Shown: positions 44,709 through 53,524 of the stretch, in pieces | How positions within the stretch are numbered: the stretch's first letter is position 1 | How the letters are laid out: every line of letters begins with the position of its first letter | Assembly (NCBI RefSeq): GCF_051851475.1 | Contig: NZ_JBPUSJ010000006.1 | Coordinates: 266,734 to 330,733, forward strand | Direction of reading: 5' to 3' | Source: Carboxylicivirga taeanensis | GTDB lineage: Bacteria; Bacteroidota; Bacteroidia; Bacteroidales; Marinilabiliaceae | Length of the DNA stretch: 64,000 bases | Notes under the pieces: generated by a model | Databases searched by the model: none | The model's input: the letters and a program-made list of their open reading frames with translations, nothing else | Told to the model about the DNA's origin: nothing | Position numbers and translations under genes: made by a program

Positions 44709-47360
44709 ATGAAACGATTATTGCTGTTAGTAGGTGTGCTTATATGTGCTCTGAATAGTGTTACCGGACAGATTGATAAGAACGATCCGTTTAAAAAAAT
44801 GGATGAGCAATACAATGCTCGTCTTCAACAAATGAACCAGGATTATGAAGCGACGCTTAAACGGATGCAGGAAGAGTATGATGCACATCTTAAACAGATG
44901 AACATGGCGTTTAAGCGCTACCTGAAGAAGGGATTTACAGAGGTAGACCCTACACCTGCAGAAGTAAAGCCGATTGAGGTGCCCAAGCCCATTGAGCAGC
45001 CCGAATTCAAACCCGATATCACGCCGGTGAAACCCAGTGATAAACTGGAACCGGTGGCACCGCCTGCCCCGGTAAAACCAGAGGTGGTCATTGCCGAAGC
45101 CGCCGCTCATTCGATTACACCTATTTTTCGCATTCCCGAAGAAGCGGAAGCTTATGCATCAGCTATTAGTGTTGATTTTTTTGGCAGTAAGGCCCCATTA
45201 GCGATTGATAAGCGCATGCGCAACTTATCCATATCAGCAGTTAAGCCAACCGCTTTTGCTGCTTACTGGGACGATTTTACGGCCACTTATTACCAGGTGT
45301 ATATCGAATCGTTGGTCAGCTATGCCGAAGATAAGAATCTGAATGACTGGGGCGTCTATAAGTTGGTGGAACAAACAGCCAGTCAGTTATTTAATGCCAG
45401 AAATAGCCGCGCTATGTGGTGTTGGGCCATGCTCAACCAGGCGGGGTATCAGGCGAAAATTGGCTATGCCGGTAGTTCAGTATACCTCTTGCTACCTTTT
45501 ATGCAGGAAGTATACGAGCACCCATACTACAGCATTGATGGCAGTAACTTTTACCTGATGAGCCATAAGAAGGGCATTGCCAATATGATGACCTACACTG
45601 AAAACTTTGGAGGTGCCACCAAAAAAATAGACCTGCACCTGCCATTTGCTCTTAATTATACTGATGAGTCGAATACAGTGGTGCGAAAGACAACACTGCC
45701 CAACGAAAAGGAGCCTTTGCAGCTGAACATGGATAAAACGGTAATGGCCTTTTTGGATAGCTATCCGCAAACGGTTAATACAGTGTATTTGAATGCGGCC
45801 ATGTCGGCCTCGGTGAAGGAAGCATTGTATGAGTACATAACTCCCCGGCTCGAAGGTAAAAGCGAAACACAGGCGGTTACCTACCTTTTGAATTATTTGC
45901 ATGCATTCGAGTATAAAACCGATCGCGACCAGTTCAATCGGGAAAAGATGTTTTTTCCTGATGAGTTGTTCTATTATCCCTATTCCGACTGTGAAGACCG
46001 CACTGTGCTGTTTACGCGCCTCGTAAATGAGCTACTGGGGCTCGATGCCGTGGCGTTGACCTACTTCAGTCACATGGCGGCAGCTGTAGCTTTTTCAGAG
46101 CCTGTTGAAGGCTACTCAGTAATGGTGGACGGACGCCGGTATACCATTACCGATCCAACCTACATCAATGCACCCATTGGTTCGGTAATGCCCGAGTACG
46201 AAAAGTACACGCCGCTGGCCATTAAGATCAATAATGATAGTCGCCTGAATAATATCTGGCAGATGATAGCCCGCTCAGTGGAGAAGGGCAATGAAGGCAA
46301 GATTTTTATCGCCGATCGCACGGTGGCCGATAATGGCAAGTTTATGCTGTCGGGCTGGTTTACAGAGGCCATTACTATCGGCAACCGTGACTATGCAGCC
46401 TTTGGTGGAACGCGCGATTTGTGGTTTGCCACCTTCGATCAGGGGGGCTCCTTGGAATGGTTTCAGCCTGTTAGCTGTAGCGATAATCTGTTTACTCAGG
46501 CGTTTAATGTTGGTAAAGAAGGAAATGTGTATGCCTTGATTAATTACACCGGCTCTGTAAATATGAACAGACGGGAGCTGGCTCGCAGTCCGAAAGCTGC
46601 ACACCTTATTCTGGGACTATCTAAAAATGCTCAGCCTATTCTCAGCGAAAACCTCACCTTTGAAGCTCCGGAAGGCAAGAAGCTGGCTTTTTATGGTAAA
46701 TACAAGGCCGATGGAACCAAGATTGACCTGCTTTCTTTTCCGACTGATAAGGTGAATTTTGAGCCTCGTATTACGGTGGATAGCAAAAATGAAGTGGTTG
46801 TACGCGGAGTAGTCGGAGAGATAGAAGGTCTTACCAAGGAGGTACCCATCATGCTGTCGAATGCCAACTTTAGTGCCGAAGATCAAATTGAGGCGAACAT
46901 GCGAAACTACCAGCAGCTGGATGTGAATCGCCACATGGTGGCCCTGTTTTCTACCTTGCAGTTGCTGGCGCAAAATGGTGGGCGCATCTCGGGGTTAACA
47001 GTTCGCAACCTGATGAATAAGTACAATCCTGAATTCTATAAAAACAATCCTGAGGTCTACAAAGGTTTACTAAGTATGCAGTTTGTTGTGAATGATGGTG
47101 GAGTGGTAAAAGTTGAAACCTATAAGGGGCGTAATGTTTCATTATTTTCCATGAAGATAAAAAACAACAGCAACCTGCAGATTACCCAGCCGCAGGCCAA
47201 TTCTTATCTCGTAAAGTGCCTGAATGGGGTGCAGGTAGGTAAGGCCATTGTATGGTACGATTTAAATTCGATTGCCTTGGCACCCAATGGCGAAATGGTT
47301 TTTGATTATGACACCGACCATACGAAACGTAAGGTGAGCATTGATGAGCTAATTAACTAA
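44709..47360 (+). CDS. secreted transglutaminase-fold protein with coiled-coil and proline-rich stalk
   Basis: About 883 residues from ATG 44709, which gives a good signal peptide (MKRLLLLVGVLICALNSVTG). Residues 25-65 are a charged coiled coil built of related 11-14-residue units (QYNARLQQMNQDY, EATLKRMQEEY, DAHLKQMNMAF). Residues 70-115 are Pro/Lys/Glu-rich, a likely extended stalk. A large domain follows with Cys428 (YSDCEDRTVLF), His455 (FSHMAA) and Asp482 (ITDPTY), ordered as in transglutaminase/cysteine-protease folds. The C-terminal third is beta-rich without a family I know. It would act in the periplasm or at the surface as a peptidase or crosslinking enzyme; the substrate is unknown. 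It is divergent from the efflux operon and followed by a terminator. Confidence 0.75.
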   Translation: MKRLLLLVGVLICALNSVTGQIDKNDPFKKMDEQYNARLQQMNQDYEATLKRMQEEYDAHLKQMNMAFKRYLKKGFTEVDPTPAEVKPIEVPKPIEQPEFKPDITPVKPSDKLEPVAPPAPVKPEVVIAEAAAHSITPIFRIPEEAEAYASAISVDFFGSKAPLAIDKRMRNLSISAVKPTAFAAYWDDFTATYYQVYIESLVSYAEDKNLNDWGVYKLVEQTASQLFNARNSRAMWCWAMLNQAGYQAKIGYAGSSVYLLLPFMQEVYEHPYYSIDGSNFYLMSHKKGIANMMTYTENFGGATKKIDLHLPFALNYTDESNTVVRKTTLPNEKEPLQLNMDKTVMAFLDSYPQTVNTVYLNAAMSASVKEALYEYITPRLEGKSETQAVTYLLNYLHAFEYKTDRDQFNREKMFFPDELFYYPYSDCEDRTVLFTRLVNELLGLDAVALTYFSHMAAAVAFSEPVEGYSVMVDGRRYTITDPTYINAPIGSVMPEYEKYTPLAIKINNDSRLNNIWQMIARSVEKGNEGKIFIADRTVADNGKFMLSGWFTEAITIGNRDYAAFGGTRDLWFATFDQGGSLEWFQPVSCSDNLFTQAFNVGKEGNVYALINYTGSVNMNRRELARSPKAAHLILGLSKNAQPILSENLTFEAPEGKKLAFYGKYKADGTKIDLLSFPTDKVNFEPRITVDSKNEVVVRGVVGEIEGLTKEVPIMLSNANFSAEDQIEANMRNYQQLDVNRHMVALFSTLQLLAQNGGRISGLTVRNLMNKYNPEFYKNNPEVYKGLLSMQFVVNDGGVVKVETYKGRNVSLFSMKIKNNSNLQITQPQANSYLVKCLNGVQVGKAIVWYDLNSIALAPNGEMVFDYDTDHTKRKVSIDELIN

Positions 47361-47380
47361 ACCTCTAAAGCAGAAATATA

Positions 47381-47425
47381 AAAATCGCACCTCATTAATG
47401 GCTTGCCAAAAGAGGTGCGATTTTT
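47381..47425. terminator. terminator after the transglutaminase-fold gene
   Basis: AAAATCGCACCTC and GAGGTGCGATTTTT form a 12-pair stem with an 17-base loop and A/T runs on both sides. Confidence 0.75.
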
Positions 47426-47478
47426 ATGTACATGCCTTCATGCCATAGTTGGCAGTTAGCTGTTTTTAAGAATCACCA

Positions 47479-48105
47479 TTATTCTTGTGACTTTTTATTT
47501 GATTTTCGTTTTTTGCTACGAGTGCTTTTATCAAGTATCGCAATCCGGTCAATAACCAACTCGTTGGGGATGGAGTCCATTGTAGCATTTTCATAAGTAA
47601 ACGGCTCATAACCTAACTTTAACCAACTATCGTCATTGATCTTTAATGCATAGTTGGTTTTGTTCGGATAGATATGTAAGCCATAGTCGTAGAAGTAGGT
47701 AGTCTTAAGTTTCTTGTATATTTCTTTAACCATTTGTACTGTACATCCAACCTTTAAACCATTTTTTGAAGTATAGGATGGGCAACATAACTCCAGGTAG
47801 TCAATTTTGTGGGATTGTTTCCCAACTATAAACTTAAATTGGATGTTTTGCTGATCATCCCGCACAACATAGATTGGCTCATGCTTTCCATTGTTGAAGG
47901 AGCCAAAAGGAATGCTGTCGAGCTGTACCGTAAAATAGTGCTTCAGCTTACTGATTGACGATTCTGCATCATCTCCCAGTTCAATGCAGCCAATTCTGTT
48001 TTCAGAAAAGGTAGACTCCCATGCTGGTAAATGTTGCTGGGCCAACAGGTTGGCGGAAAGTGAACAGAGTGTTGTGCTTAGTAATAGTAGTAGGTAACGA
48101 TTCAT
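47479..48105 (-). CDS. hypothetical secreted protein
   Basis: The 208-residue product has a signal peptide (about residues 1-22, ending LLAQ), a mixed alpha/beta body, and a very basic tail (RSKKRKSNKKSQE). Two features could guide a search: the motif LELCCPSY, with a Cys pair, and GLKVGCTVQMVKEIYKKL, which resembles the conserved GIRVGDS..EVKKLYG patch of periplasmic proteins that respond to hydrophobic repeats. I do not recognise a family. It is convergent with the transglutaminase-fold gene and lies before a small membrane protein gene on the same strand. Confidence 0.7.
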   Translation of the reverse strand: MNRYLLLLLSTTLCSLSANLLAQQHLPAWESTFSENRIGCIELGDDAESSISKLKHYFTVQLDSIPFGSFNNGKHEPIYVVRDDQQNIQFKFIVGKQSHKIDYLELCCPSYTSKNGLKVGCTVQMVKEIYKKLKTTYFYDYGLHIYPNKTNYALKINDDSWLKLGYEPFTYENATMDSIPNELVIDRIAILDKSTRSKKRKSNKKSQE

Positions 48106-48179
48106 TATGAGGAATGCAGGTTGTTAAGAAAAATATTCATTGACTGTGTGCCTGATAATCTGTAGAATTATAGTAATTA

Positions 48180-48404
48180 TCACACGGGTTCCTGCTCCTT
48201 TTTCCAGACAAGGATACAGACACCACCCCAGGCTATGAGGACCACTATAATTCCAATAAACAATAAGCTTTCTGCTTCTTCCATAGATAAACCGGCAATG
48301 GCGAAAAGGTAAAAAGCCCAAAGTGCATCCAACAAAAGCTGACCCACCCAGTAGGCTATTTTGCCTTTTTTACTTAAATATTTCAAAAACAATCTGTCTA
48401 ACAT
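48180..48404 (-). CDS. small membrane protein, two spans
   Basis: A 74-residue protein with two hydrophobic helices (about residues 17-38 and 47-66), a basic start (LKYLSKKGK) and a charged end (WKKEQEPV). The acidic loop SMEEAES joins the helices. No family is recognised. It precedes the hypothetical secreted protein by about 75 bases on the same strand. Confidence 0.6.
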   Translation of the reverse strand: MLDRLFLKYLSKKGKIAYWVGQLLLDALWAFYLFAIAGLSMEEAESLLFIGIIVVLIAWGGVCILVWKKEQEPV

Positions 48405-48736
48405 AGTTGTGTGCTTAATTAATAATTATAGAATCTTTTCATGGCAAAGTTATGAAAATAGTATTTAGCAATATTCAATTATTGATAGTAGGTCCAGTTC
48501 ACGGTCCGTTGCGAAATTATTTCAACAAATAAGTCATACAAAAAATAGTTCTATTTTATATCGCGCCCGGCGTAGCGACTTGCTACACCTTTGTGTAAAG
48601 GAGTTTCGATTATGGGCGAGACATGAAAAAAATAAAACAGTGTAGGTGACTGGTTTAGAAGGGTATAAATCAGATGTTCTGTCTTTATCCATTGAAACCA
48701 AAGTGCAGGCACCAATGGATACGCTACTATAGACAA

Positions 48737-49274
48737 TTAGTAATTGTATAATGCTGTTTTTAGTATTTTGCGCATTTCTTCAATTGGAGAAGTCCAAAAT
48801 CTCTTATTATTAATTGTCAGTTCAATTGGAGTTGTGTTGATGATTCCATTTTCATAAATGACATTCATATCACTTATACTTGCATACTTATATTTGCTGT
48901 GATATTTAAAGTTTCCTGCAAAATCGTTTATTCTGCCAATGACTCTTCTGTTGTTGTTTGTTTTGTAGAATTTTAGTCTATGTCCAATAGAAAGCATTTC
49001 GTACATATCAATTCCAATTTCCAAATTGTCATAGGCTGATTGTGTTTTAAACCTTTCTTCGAAAATTTAATTTATGTTTTGTAAGTCTTTTTTCATTATT
49101 GTATCTATAATGACTGTATAGTGAGTCAAGGCATGAACGAAAATCAAATATTTCTTTCTAGAATAAATGAGCATTCCAATCGTTTGATTTTAGTTCCATA
49201 CTGTCTGGAGGAAGGTTCTTGTCAATTGTACCAATATAATCTCCAAATTTCTTACTACAATGAACTCGTTTCAT
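48737..49274 (-). pseudogene. decayed small gene, one stop and one frameshift
   Basis: From ATG 49274 the minus strand reads MKRVHCSKKFGDYIGTIDK...WNAHLF, meets TAG, continues in the same frame as KEIFDFRSCLDSLYSHY...KHKLNF, and then needs a one-base shift to continue as EERFKTQSAYDNLEIGIDMYEM and on to ELTINNKRFWTSPIEEM and a stop at 48737. All three parts are similar in composition (lysine, asparagine and tyrosine rich, AT-rich codons). Joined they give about 177 residues. I do not recognise the family. If the pieces are separate, the last (from TTG 49024 or ATG 49006) could be an intact gene of about 90 codons. Confidence 0.45.
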
Positions 49275-49313
49275 AATCAAAAATAGTTATGAATTATATA
49301 CCTTCCAAGTTGT

Positions 49314-49350
49314 GTCTAACGGTTCAGTCGGATGGAGTGGACCGTGTTCA
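49314..49350 (-). repeat. imperfect hairpin resembling an integron attC site
   Basis: GTCTAAC at 49314-49320 (minus strand GTTAGAC, which fits the attC core GTTRRRY) is joined to an imperfect stem ACGGT / ACCGT with a further two-pair match. It lies between the GDCC-protein gene and the decayed gene, where a cassette junction would be expected. Confidence 0.3.
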
Positions 49351-49376
49351 ATGTATATTCGCTTTCTTTTTTAGTA

Positions 49377-49580
49377 TTAGCAACATTCTTTCCCTTGTTT
49401 TGATGGACATTTCACTGTTCCATAACTGCAATATACACAACAGTCACCTTCTAATGGTTTTAAAACTGTTTTGCAGTTCTCGCACTCGCAAAAGAAGTGA
49501 CAAGCATCCCTTGGCATTGTTTCCTCTTTCTTGTGTCCGCAATTTGGGCATGTTATCGTTGATTGTATTATTACTTTCAT
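49377..49580 (-). CDS. cysteine-rich GDCCxxCSYG-motif protein
   Basis: A 67-residue protein with eleven cysteines: CPNCGHKKEETMPRDACHFFCECENC looks like a zinc-ribbon or metal site, and GDCCVYCSYGTVKCP is a conserved signature of a small family that I recall near mercury or other heavy-metal resistance genes. It would be cytoplasmic and probably binds metal. No other metal-resistance gene lies nearby. It is set in AT-rich accessory DNA, upstream of a decayed gene. Confidence 0.75.
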   Translation of the reverse strand: MKVIIQSTITCPNCGHKKEETMPRDACHFFCECENCKTVLKPLEGDCCVYCSYGTVKCPSKQGKECC

Positions 49581-49678
49581 TTTTATTATTATGGTTAAGG
49601 CGTCTTCATGTTAATTCTGACTAAGGTTAATATAATCGTCGTCATCTTAAGGGTTTAGTAATTTAGGCTTTCTTCAAA

Positions 49679-49783
49679 TTTCACCTGTCCTAATGGATTC
49701 TTTTTACATTAGGTGCAGAAATCAATGCGTTTTCAAAAGTATTGATCATCTGTTTTATATCAATACTATAGGTTTATACGGGT
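49679..49783. repeat. direct repeat copy A flanking the LRR gene
   Basis: TTTCACCTGTCCTAAT at 49679 and, later, CAGAAATCAAT (49716) and ATCAATACTATAGGTTTAT (49759-49777) match copy B at 50974-51034. Copy A carries about 38 extra bases bounded by ATCAAT. Confidence 0.7.
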
Positions 49784-49852
49784 ATTCGTTAAGTGCATGA
49801 CGCGTTAGCATCCCAACGGGTGACTATGAATAATGTATATTGGTATGGGCTT

Positions 49853-50863
49853 TTATTTTCTTATTATTTTAAAATTAATTGAACTATTATTAGTCCTTAT
49901 TATTTTGACGAAATAAATGCCTGATGTATAATTTGAAAGATTGATTTTATCTGATGTTTTACTCTCAATAACTAGTTTCCCGAGAGAATTATAAACTTTT
50001 ATCATTTTTACATCTTCATAAGATTCAATGTGCAAGATGGCAGATGTAGGATTCGGAAATACCTTCACATTTAATTTTTGATTACCTTCAATTGATGTAG
50101 AAATGCATTCAGAAGTGCTACTTTTAAAAGATGATGTTGCATCAATATTTAACCAAGCTGAAGCACTAAATTGTATATCATCGACAATAACACAAGTCAG
50201 ATTCGGGTTATTATTGGCTTTAAAGCTATCATTTGGTATATTAATATTATTTCCGTTCTTAATATTTAAGAATGAGATATTTGTATTGTCTACCCAACAT
50301 GCTATTAAGGAAGAATTATTACTTAAGTCTAGAGATCCTGTAAAATTATTTCCTCCACCAATACCAAAATATATTAAATTAGTCCAACTCGAAAATAAGT
50401 CAGTGATGTCTCCTGAAAGTTTATTATTATCCAACCAAAAATTGGTCATTAAAGTTAGATTTGCAATTGAAGAAGGAACTTGTCCAGTTAATGCATTTTC
50501 GTCAAGAAATAACTCTGTAAGGTTGATGCAATTTCCCAACTCAGGAGGGATAGTACCAGATAATTTATTTCTCCAAATATTTAACGACTTTAACATTGTA
50601 ATGTTTCCAATTTCAGATGGAATAGAGCCTTCTAACAGATTATTGGGCAAATCAATTTCGGTTACATGATCCTCAACCACGGTAATGCCAAACCATTCAG
50701 AAACAGGTACCATGGTATTCCAGTTTGTATTTTGTTTCCAATTTGAACCATTTGTAGAATTGTATAATGCGATTAACGCCTCTCTTTCAATTTCTGAAAC
50801 TTGTGAGTGTATTGGATTTACAAAAAGAAATAATGTTAAGACTAATAATTGTGCTTTATTCAT
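49853..50863 (-). CDS. secreted leucine-rich-repeat protein with T9SS sorting domain
   Basis: The 336-residue protein has a signal peptide (about 1-20), an LRR N-cap (EREALIALYNSTNGSNWKQNTNW), about six plant-type leucine-rich repeats (for example LPNNLLEGSIPSEIGN, LWRN-like NIWRNKLSGTIPPELGN), and a C-terminal sorting domain starting VKVFPNPTSAILHIES and ending SGIYFVKI...FKIIRK. It should be exported by T9SS and held on the surface, where LRR proteins usually bind other proteins or glycans. GC is clearly lower than in the flanking core genes. It lies alone between two direct repeats, which suggests acquisition as a unit. Confidence 0.85.
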   Translation of the reverse strand: MNKAQLLVLTLFLFVNPIHSQVSEIEREALIALYNSTNGSNWKQNTNWNTMVPVSEWFGITVVEDHVTEIDLPNNLLEGSIPSEIGNITMLKSLNIWRNKLSGTIPPELGNCINLTELFLDENALTGQVPSSIANLTLMTNFWLDNNKLSGDITDLFSSWTNLIYFGIGGGNNFTGSLDLSNNSSLIACWVDNTNISFLNIKNGNNINIPNDSFKANNNPNLTCVIVDDIQFSASAWLNIDATSSFKSSTSECISTSIEGNQKLNVKVFPNPTSAILHIESYEDVKMIKVYNSLGKLVIESKTSDKINLSNYTSGIYFVKIIRTNNSSINFKIIRK

Positions 50864-51230
50864 AATTTATGGTTTAAGGGATATAACATTTTTATTCATA
50901 GTTGGTTATTAAATACTTAATGCTGACTAATTTAAAAATAAATATCATTATTTAATGGGTTATGCTTTTTTACTTTCACCTGTCTTAATCCCTCTTTTTT
51001 ACCTTCGCTTCAGAAATCAATACTATAGGTTTATTTGGGGAATTGCCGCTAATGGTTGGTATAAGAATAGTGGTTGCCTGAGTTGCCCTTTTCCTCTAAA
51101 TTATCAGAAAGTTAAAATGGGCCTAAAAAGCTTTTAATTTACTGCAATCTAATTGATTACTAGATATTGTTACAAGCTTATTTTTGCCTGTTTCTAAATA
51201 TAGTGTGATTCTTAAGTGTTAAAACATCAA
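50864..51230. other. 367-base gap between the LRR gene and fumC
   Basis: Apart from repeat copy B (50974-51040) I see no gene, hairpin with T run, or promoter here. It is AT-rich. Confidence 0.5.
50974..51040. repeat. direct repeat copy B flanking the LRR gene
   Basis: TTTCACCTGTCTTAAT at 50974, and CAGAAATCAATACTATAGGTTTAT (51011-51034), match copy A 1295 bases away. Confidence 0.7.
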
Positions 51231-52637
51231 TTAGTCCATTGCTCCACACATATCTTCCGGTTTCACCCATTCATCAAATTGCTTATTGGTTAAAAGGTTA
51301 AGTTCAATCGCTGCCTCCCGTAATGTTTTATGCTCCGCATGTGCTTTCTTCGCAATTTTAGCGGCATTTTCATAACCGATGTGTGAATTAAGAGCCGTTA
51401 CAAGCATGAGGGAATTTTCAAGATGTTTGTTTATCACAGGGGTATTGGCACGAATACCTGTTACACACTTATTATTGAACGAAAGGCAAACATCACCAAG
51501 CAAACGGGCCGATTGCAATACGTTAGCGGCAATAAGCGGTTTAAAAACATTTAATTCAAAGTGGCCGTTTGAACCACCAATGGAAACTGCCACATCATTT
51601 CCCATTACCTGGGCACACACCATGGTTAAGGCTTCAGTTTGAGTAGGATTAACTTTTCCGGGCATAATAGATGAACCCGGTTCGTTTTGTGGTATAATAA
51701 TTTCACCAATACCGCAATTGGGACCAGAGCTCAACATACGAATATCATTCCCTATTTTCATCAACGAAACCGCACAACGTTTCAATGCGCCTGATAACTC
51801 AACCATCGCATCATGACTGGCAATAGCTTCAAATTTATTTGGCGCACTAATAAATGGGATACCGGTGAGTTCAGCAATTTTTTGCACCACTAATAAATCA
51901 TATCCTTTTGGTGTGTTGAGACCTGTGCCAACAGCGGTTCCTCCCAAGGCTAACTCACGAACCATTTGCAACGCATTTTTAATGGCCCTGATACTATTAA
52001 TCAGTTGCTGTTCATAACCTGAAAATTCTTGCCCTAAGGTGAGAGGCGTAGCATCCATAAAGTGTGTACGTCCCACTTTAACAATGCTTTTAAAAGCTTG
52101 CGACTTACTGTGCAATGTATCCATCAGTGCATGGATTGCCGGAATAGTATGATCCATTACCATCTTATAGGCCGCTATATGCATAGCAGATGAAAAAGCA
52201 TCGTTGGACGATTGTGATTTATTCACATCATCATTGGGATGAATATACAATACACCTTCGCCCAAATGATTACCCAGCAACACGTGTGCCCGATTAGCAA
52301 TCACTTCGTTTATGTTCATATTGGATTGCGTACCCGAACCGGTTTGCCATATTACTAGGGGAAACTCATTATCATGTTTGCCGGCAATAATTTCATCACA
52401 TACATTTATTATCAGCTCTTTTTTATCGGCTGCCAACACACCTAATTCATGATTTGTTATCGCCGCTGCTTTTTTCAAATAAGCAAAGGCATGAATTATT
52501 TCGATGGGCATTGAGGCTTCCGGACCTATTTTAAAGTTATTGCGAGAACGTTCCGTTTGAGCCCCCCAATAACATTGAGCCGGTACCTTTACTTCACCCA
52601 TTGTATCTTTTTCTATTCTATAATCTGGTTCATTCAT
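51231..52637 (-). CDS. fumC: class II fumarate hydratase
   Basis: The 468-residue protein is a member of the fumarase/aspartase superfamily with QTGSGTQSNMNINEVIANRA, HPNDDVNKSQSSNDAF, GRTHFMDATPLTLGQEFSGY and the signature GSSIMPGKVNPTQTEAL, whose serine is catalytic. The length and IGGSNGHFELNVFKP segment fit FumC rather than aspartase. It hydrates fumarate to malate in the citric acid cycle. It stands alone on the minus strand inside accessory DNA, with cassette-like sequence directly upstream. Confidence 0.93.
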   Translation of the reverse strand: MNEPDYRIEKDTMGEVKVPAQCYWGAQTERSRNNFKIGPEASMPIEIIHAFAYLKKAAAITNHELGVLAADKKELIINVCDEIIAGKHDNEFPLVIWQTGSGTQSNMNINEVIANRAHVLLGNHLGEGVLYIHPNDDVNKSQSSNDAFSSAMHIAAYKMVMDHTIPAIHALMDTLHSKSQAFKSIVKVGRTHFMDATPLTLGQEFSGYEQQLINSIRAIKNALQMVRELALGGTAVGTGLNTPKGYDLLVVQKIAELTGIPFISAPNKFEAIASHDAMVELSGALKRCAVSLMKIGNDIRMLSSGPNCGIGEIIIPQNEPGSSIMPGKVNPTQTEALTMVCAQVMGNDVAVSIGGSNGHFELNVFKPLIAANVLQSARLLGDVCLSFNNKCVTGIRANTPVINKHLENSLMLVTALNSHIGYENAAKIAKKAHAEHKTLREAAIELNLLTNKQFDEWVKPEDMCGAMD

Positions 52638-52684
52638 CTTTTTGTTTTTGATTAGTTAATGGTGCCTATTTGTGGGTGCTTGCG

Positions 52685-52721
52685 AACGCAGGGCTTTATG
52701 TAGTATTGTTGTAAAGCGTTA
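52685..52721 (-). repeat. attC-like imperfect inverted repeat (short)
   Basis: On the minus strand it begins TAACGC, ends GCGTT, and pairs as TAACGC-TTTA / TAAAG-GCGTT with a bulge. It lies just after the stop of the small secreted-protein gene. It shares ATGTA..ATTG and GCGTTAT with the element at 53346-53409. Confidence 0.4.
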
Positions 52722-52725
52722 TGTT

Positions 52726-53328
52726 TTATAGATATTCTACATCTGTTCGGATTTTATTTCTCCAATTAGTTTCAAATTTCTTGTCCAATAATTCAAATAT
52801 TCCCTCATTATACAGCTTAATACATTCATCAATAGGTGGTGTACAGCCAAAATCATAAAATTCTACACCATATTTCTTCTCAAATAATTTGTCTTCAGGT
52901 GTATTTGCTATTGGTGCAATAGAACCGATAATTAGTAATTTTGCCATCCCATTTTTCCAATCATTGTCAGCTTGTTCTTTGCTATATTCACAACTTGCTT
53001 CTATTACTAATGTTGTATCATTGATTGTTTTAGTTGTCTCAACTTCCAATAGTTGCCTATCATATCCAAAAGCAGAAATTTCAAGTCTATAGGTTTTATT
53101 CAGTTCTAGATTTTCAAATTGGAAATATCCTAAACTGTCTGCCATTACCATTCGGTCGATAACAGGTCTATCTATATTGAGTATTTTGATATAGACTTCC
53201 GTAATTGGTCTTAATTGTGAGATCGAAGACTGAACACGTCCTTTTATTTTTGATTGTCCTGTTGCAGTATAACTGAACATTGGACCAAAGAATAATATTA
53301 GTAGTAACCTTGTCAGTTTAGTTATCAT
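52726..53328 (-). CDS. secreted protein with carboxypeptidase-regulatory-like domain
   Basis: The 200-residue product has a signal peptide (about 1-24, ending TATGQ) and a beta-sandwich of the CarboxypepD_reg-like type (IKGRVQSSISQLRPITEVYIKI... DSLGYFQFENLELNKTYRLEISAFGYD). Its second half contains the distinctive FEKKYGVEFYDFGCTPPIDECIKLYN and ELLDKKFETNWRNKIR. I recall similar C-termini in small Bacteroidota proteins of variable regions, without a known function. It lies between two attC-like elements. Confidence 0.7.
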   Translation of the reverse strand: MITKLTRLLLILFFGPMFSYTATGQSKIKGRVQSSISQLRPITEVYIKILNIDRPVIDRMVMADSLGYFQFENLELNKTYRLEISAFGYDRQLLEVETTKTINDTTLVIEASCEYSKEQADNDWKNGMAKLLIIGSIAPIANTPEDKLFEKKYGVEFYDFGCTPPIDECIKLYNEGIFELLDKKFETNWRNKIRTDVEYL

Positions 53329-53345
53329 CGTTAATTCTATTTTTC

Positions 53346-53409
53346 TAACGGATTGTAGGAGTGCTTTTCAGTTAGGCCCGATGTATTGACCCGGATTACG
53401 TGAGCGTTA
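53346..53409 (-). repeat. attC-like imperfect inverted repeat (64 bases)
   Basis: On the minus strand it begins TAACGC and ends CGTTA. It includes ATGTATTG and GCGTTAT in the same order as the shorter element 660 bases away. It lies between two small minus-strand genes. Confidence 0.4.
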
Positions 53410-53416
53410 TTTCATG

Positions 53417-53524
53417 CTACATATTACCTCTTGATTTTATCTCAGTTCGAATGGCTCTGATGTTATTAAAGTTATTAATGAGAATAGGCAAAAGAGCTAT
53501 GGGAACTGCAATTAATGGTGTCAT
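53417..53524 (-). CDS. very small membrane peptide
   Basis: A 35-codon frame from ATG 53524 to TAG 53417. The product has one hydrophobic span (LIAVPIALLPILI) followed by NNFNNIRAIRTEIKSR, a common shape for tiny cassette-encoded membrane proteins. The reading frame is open for nine more codons upstream without a start. A second ATG in another frame (reading MAVAIIAN) suggests a frameshifted longer ancestor. Its stop lies eight bases before an attC-like element. Confidence 0.35.
   Translation of the reverse strand: MTPLIAVPIALLPILINNFNNIRAIRTEIKSRGNM

Noticed and set aside
48551..48736. Minus-strand frame of 61 codons next to the decayed gene
   Set aside because: Composition is not protein-like and there is no supporting context; it may be part of the cassette tail.
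48497..49350. Eight-base inverted repeat CACGGTCC/GGACCGTG bounding the decayed gene
   Set aside because: The match does not extend beyond eight bases, so it is within chance for AT-rich DNA of this length.
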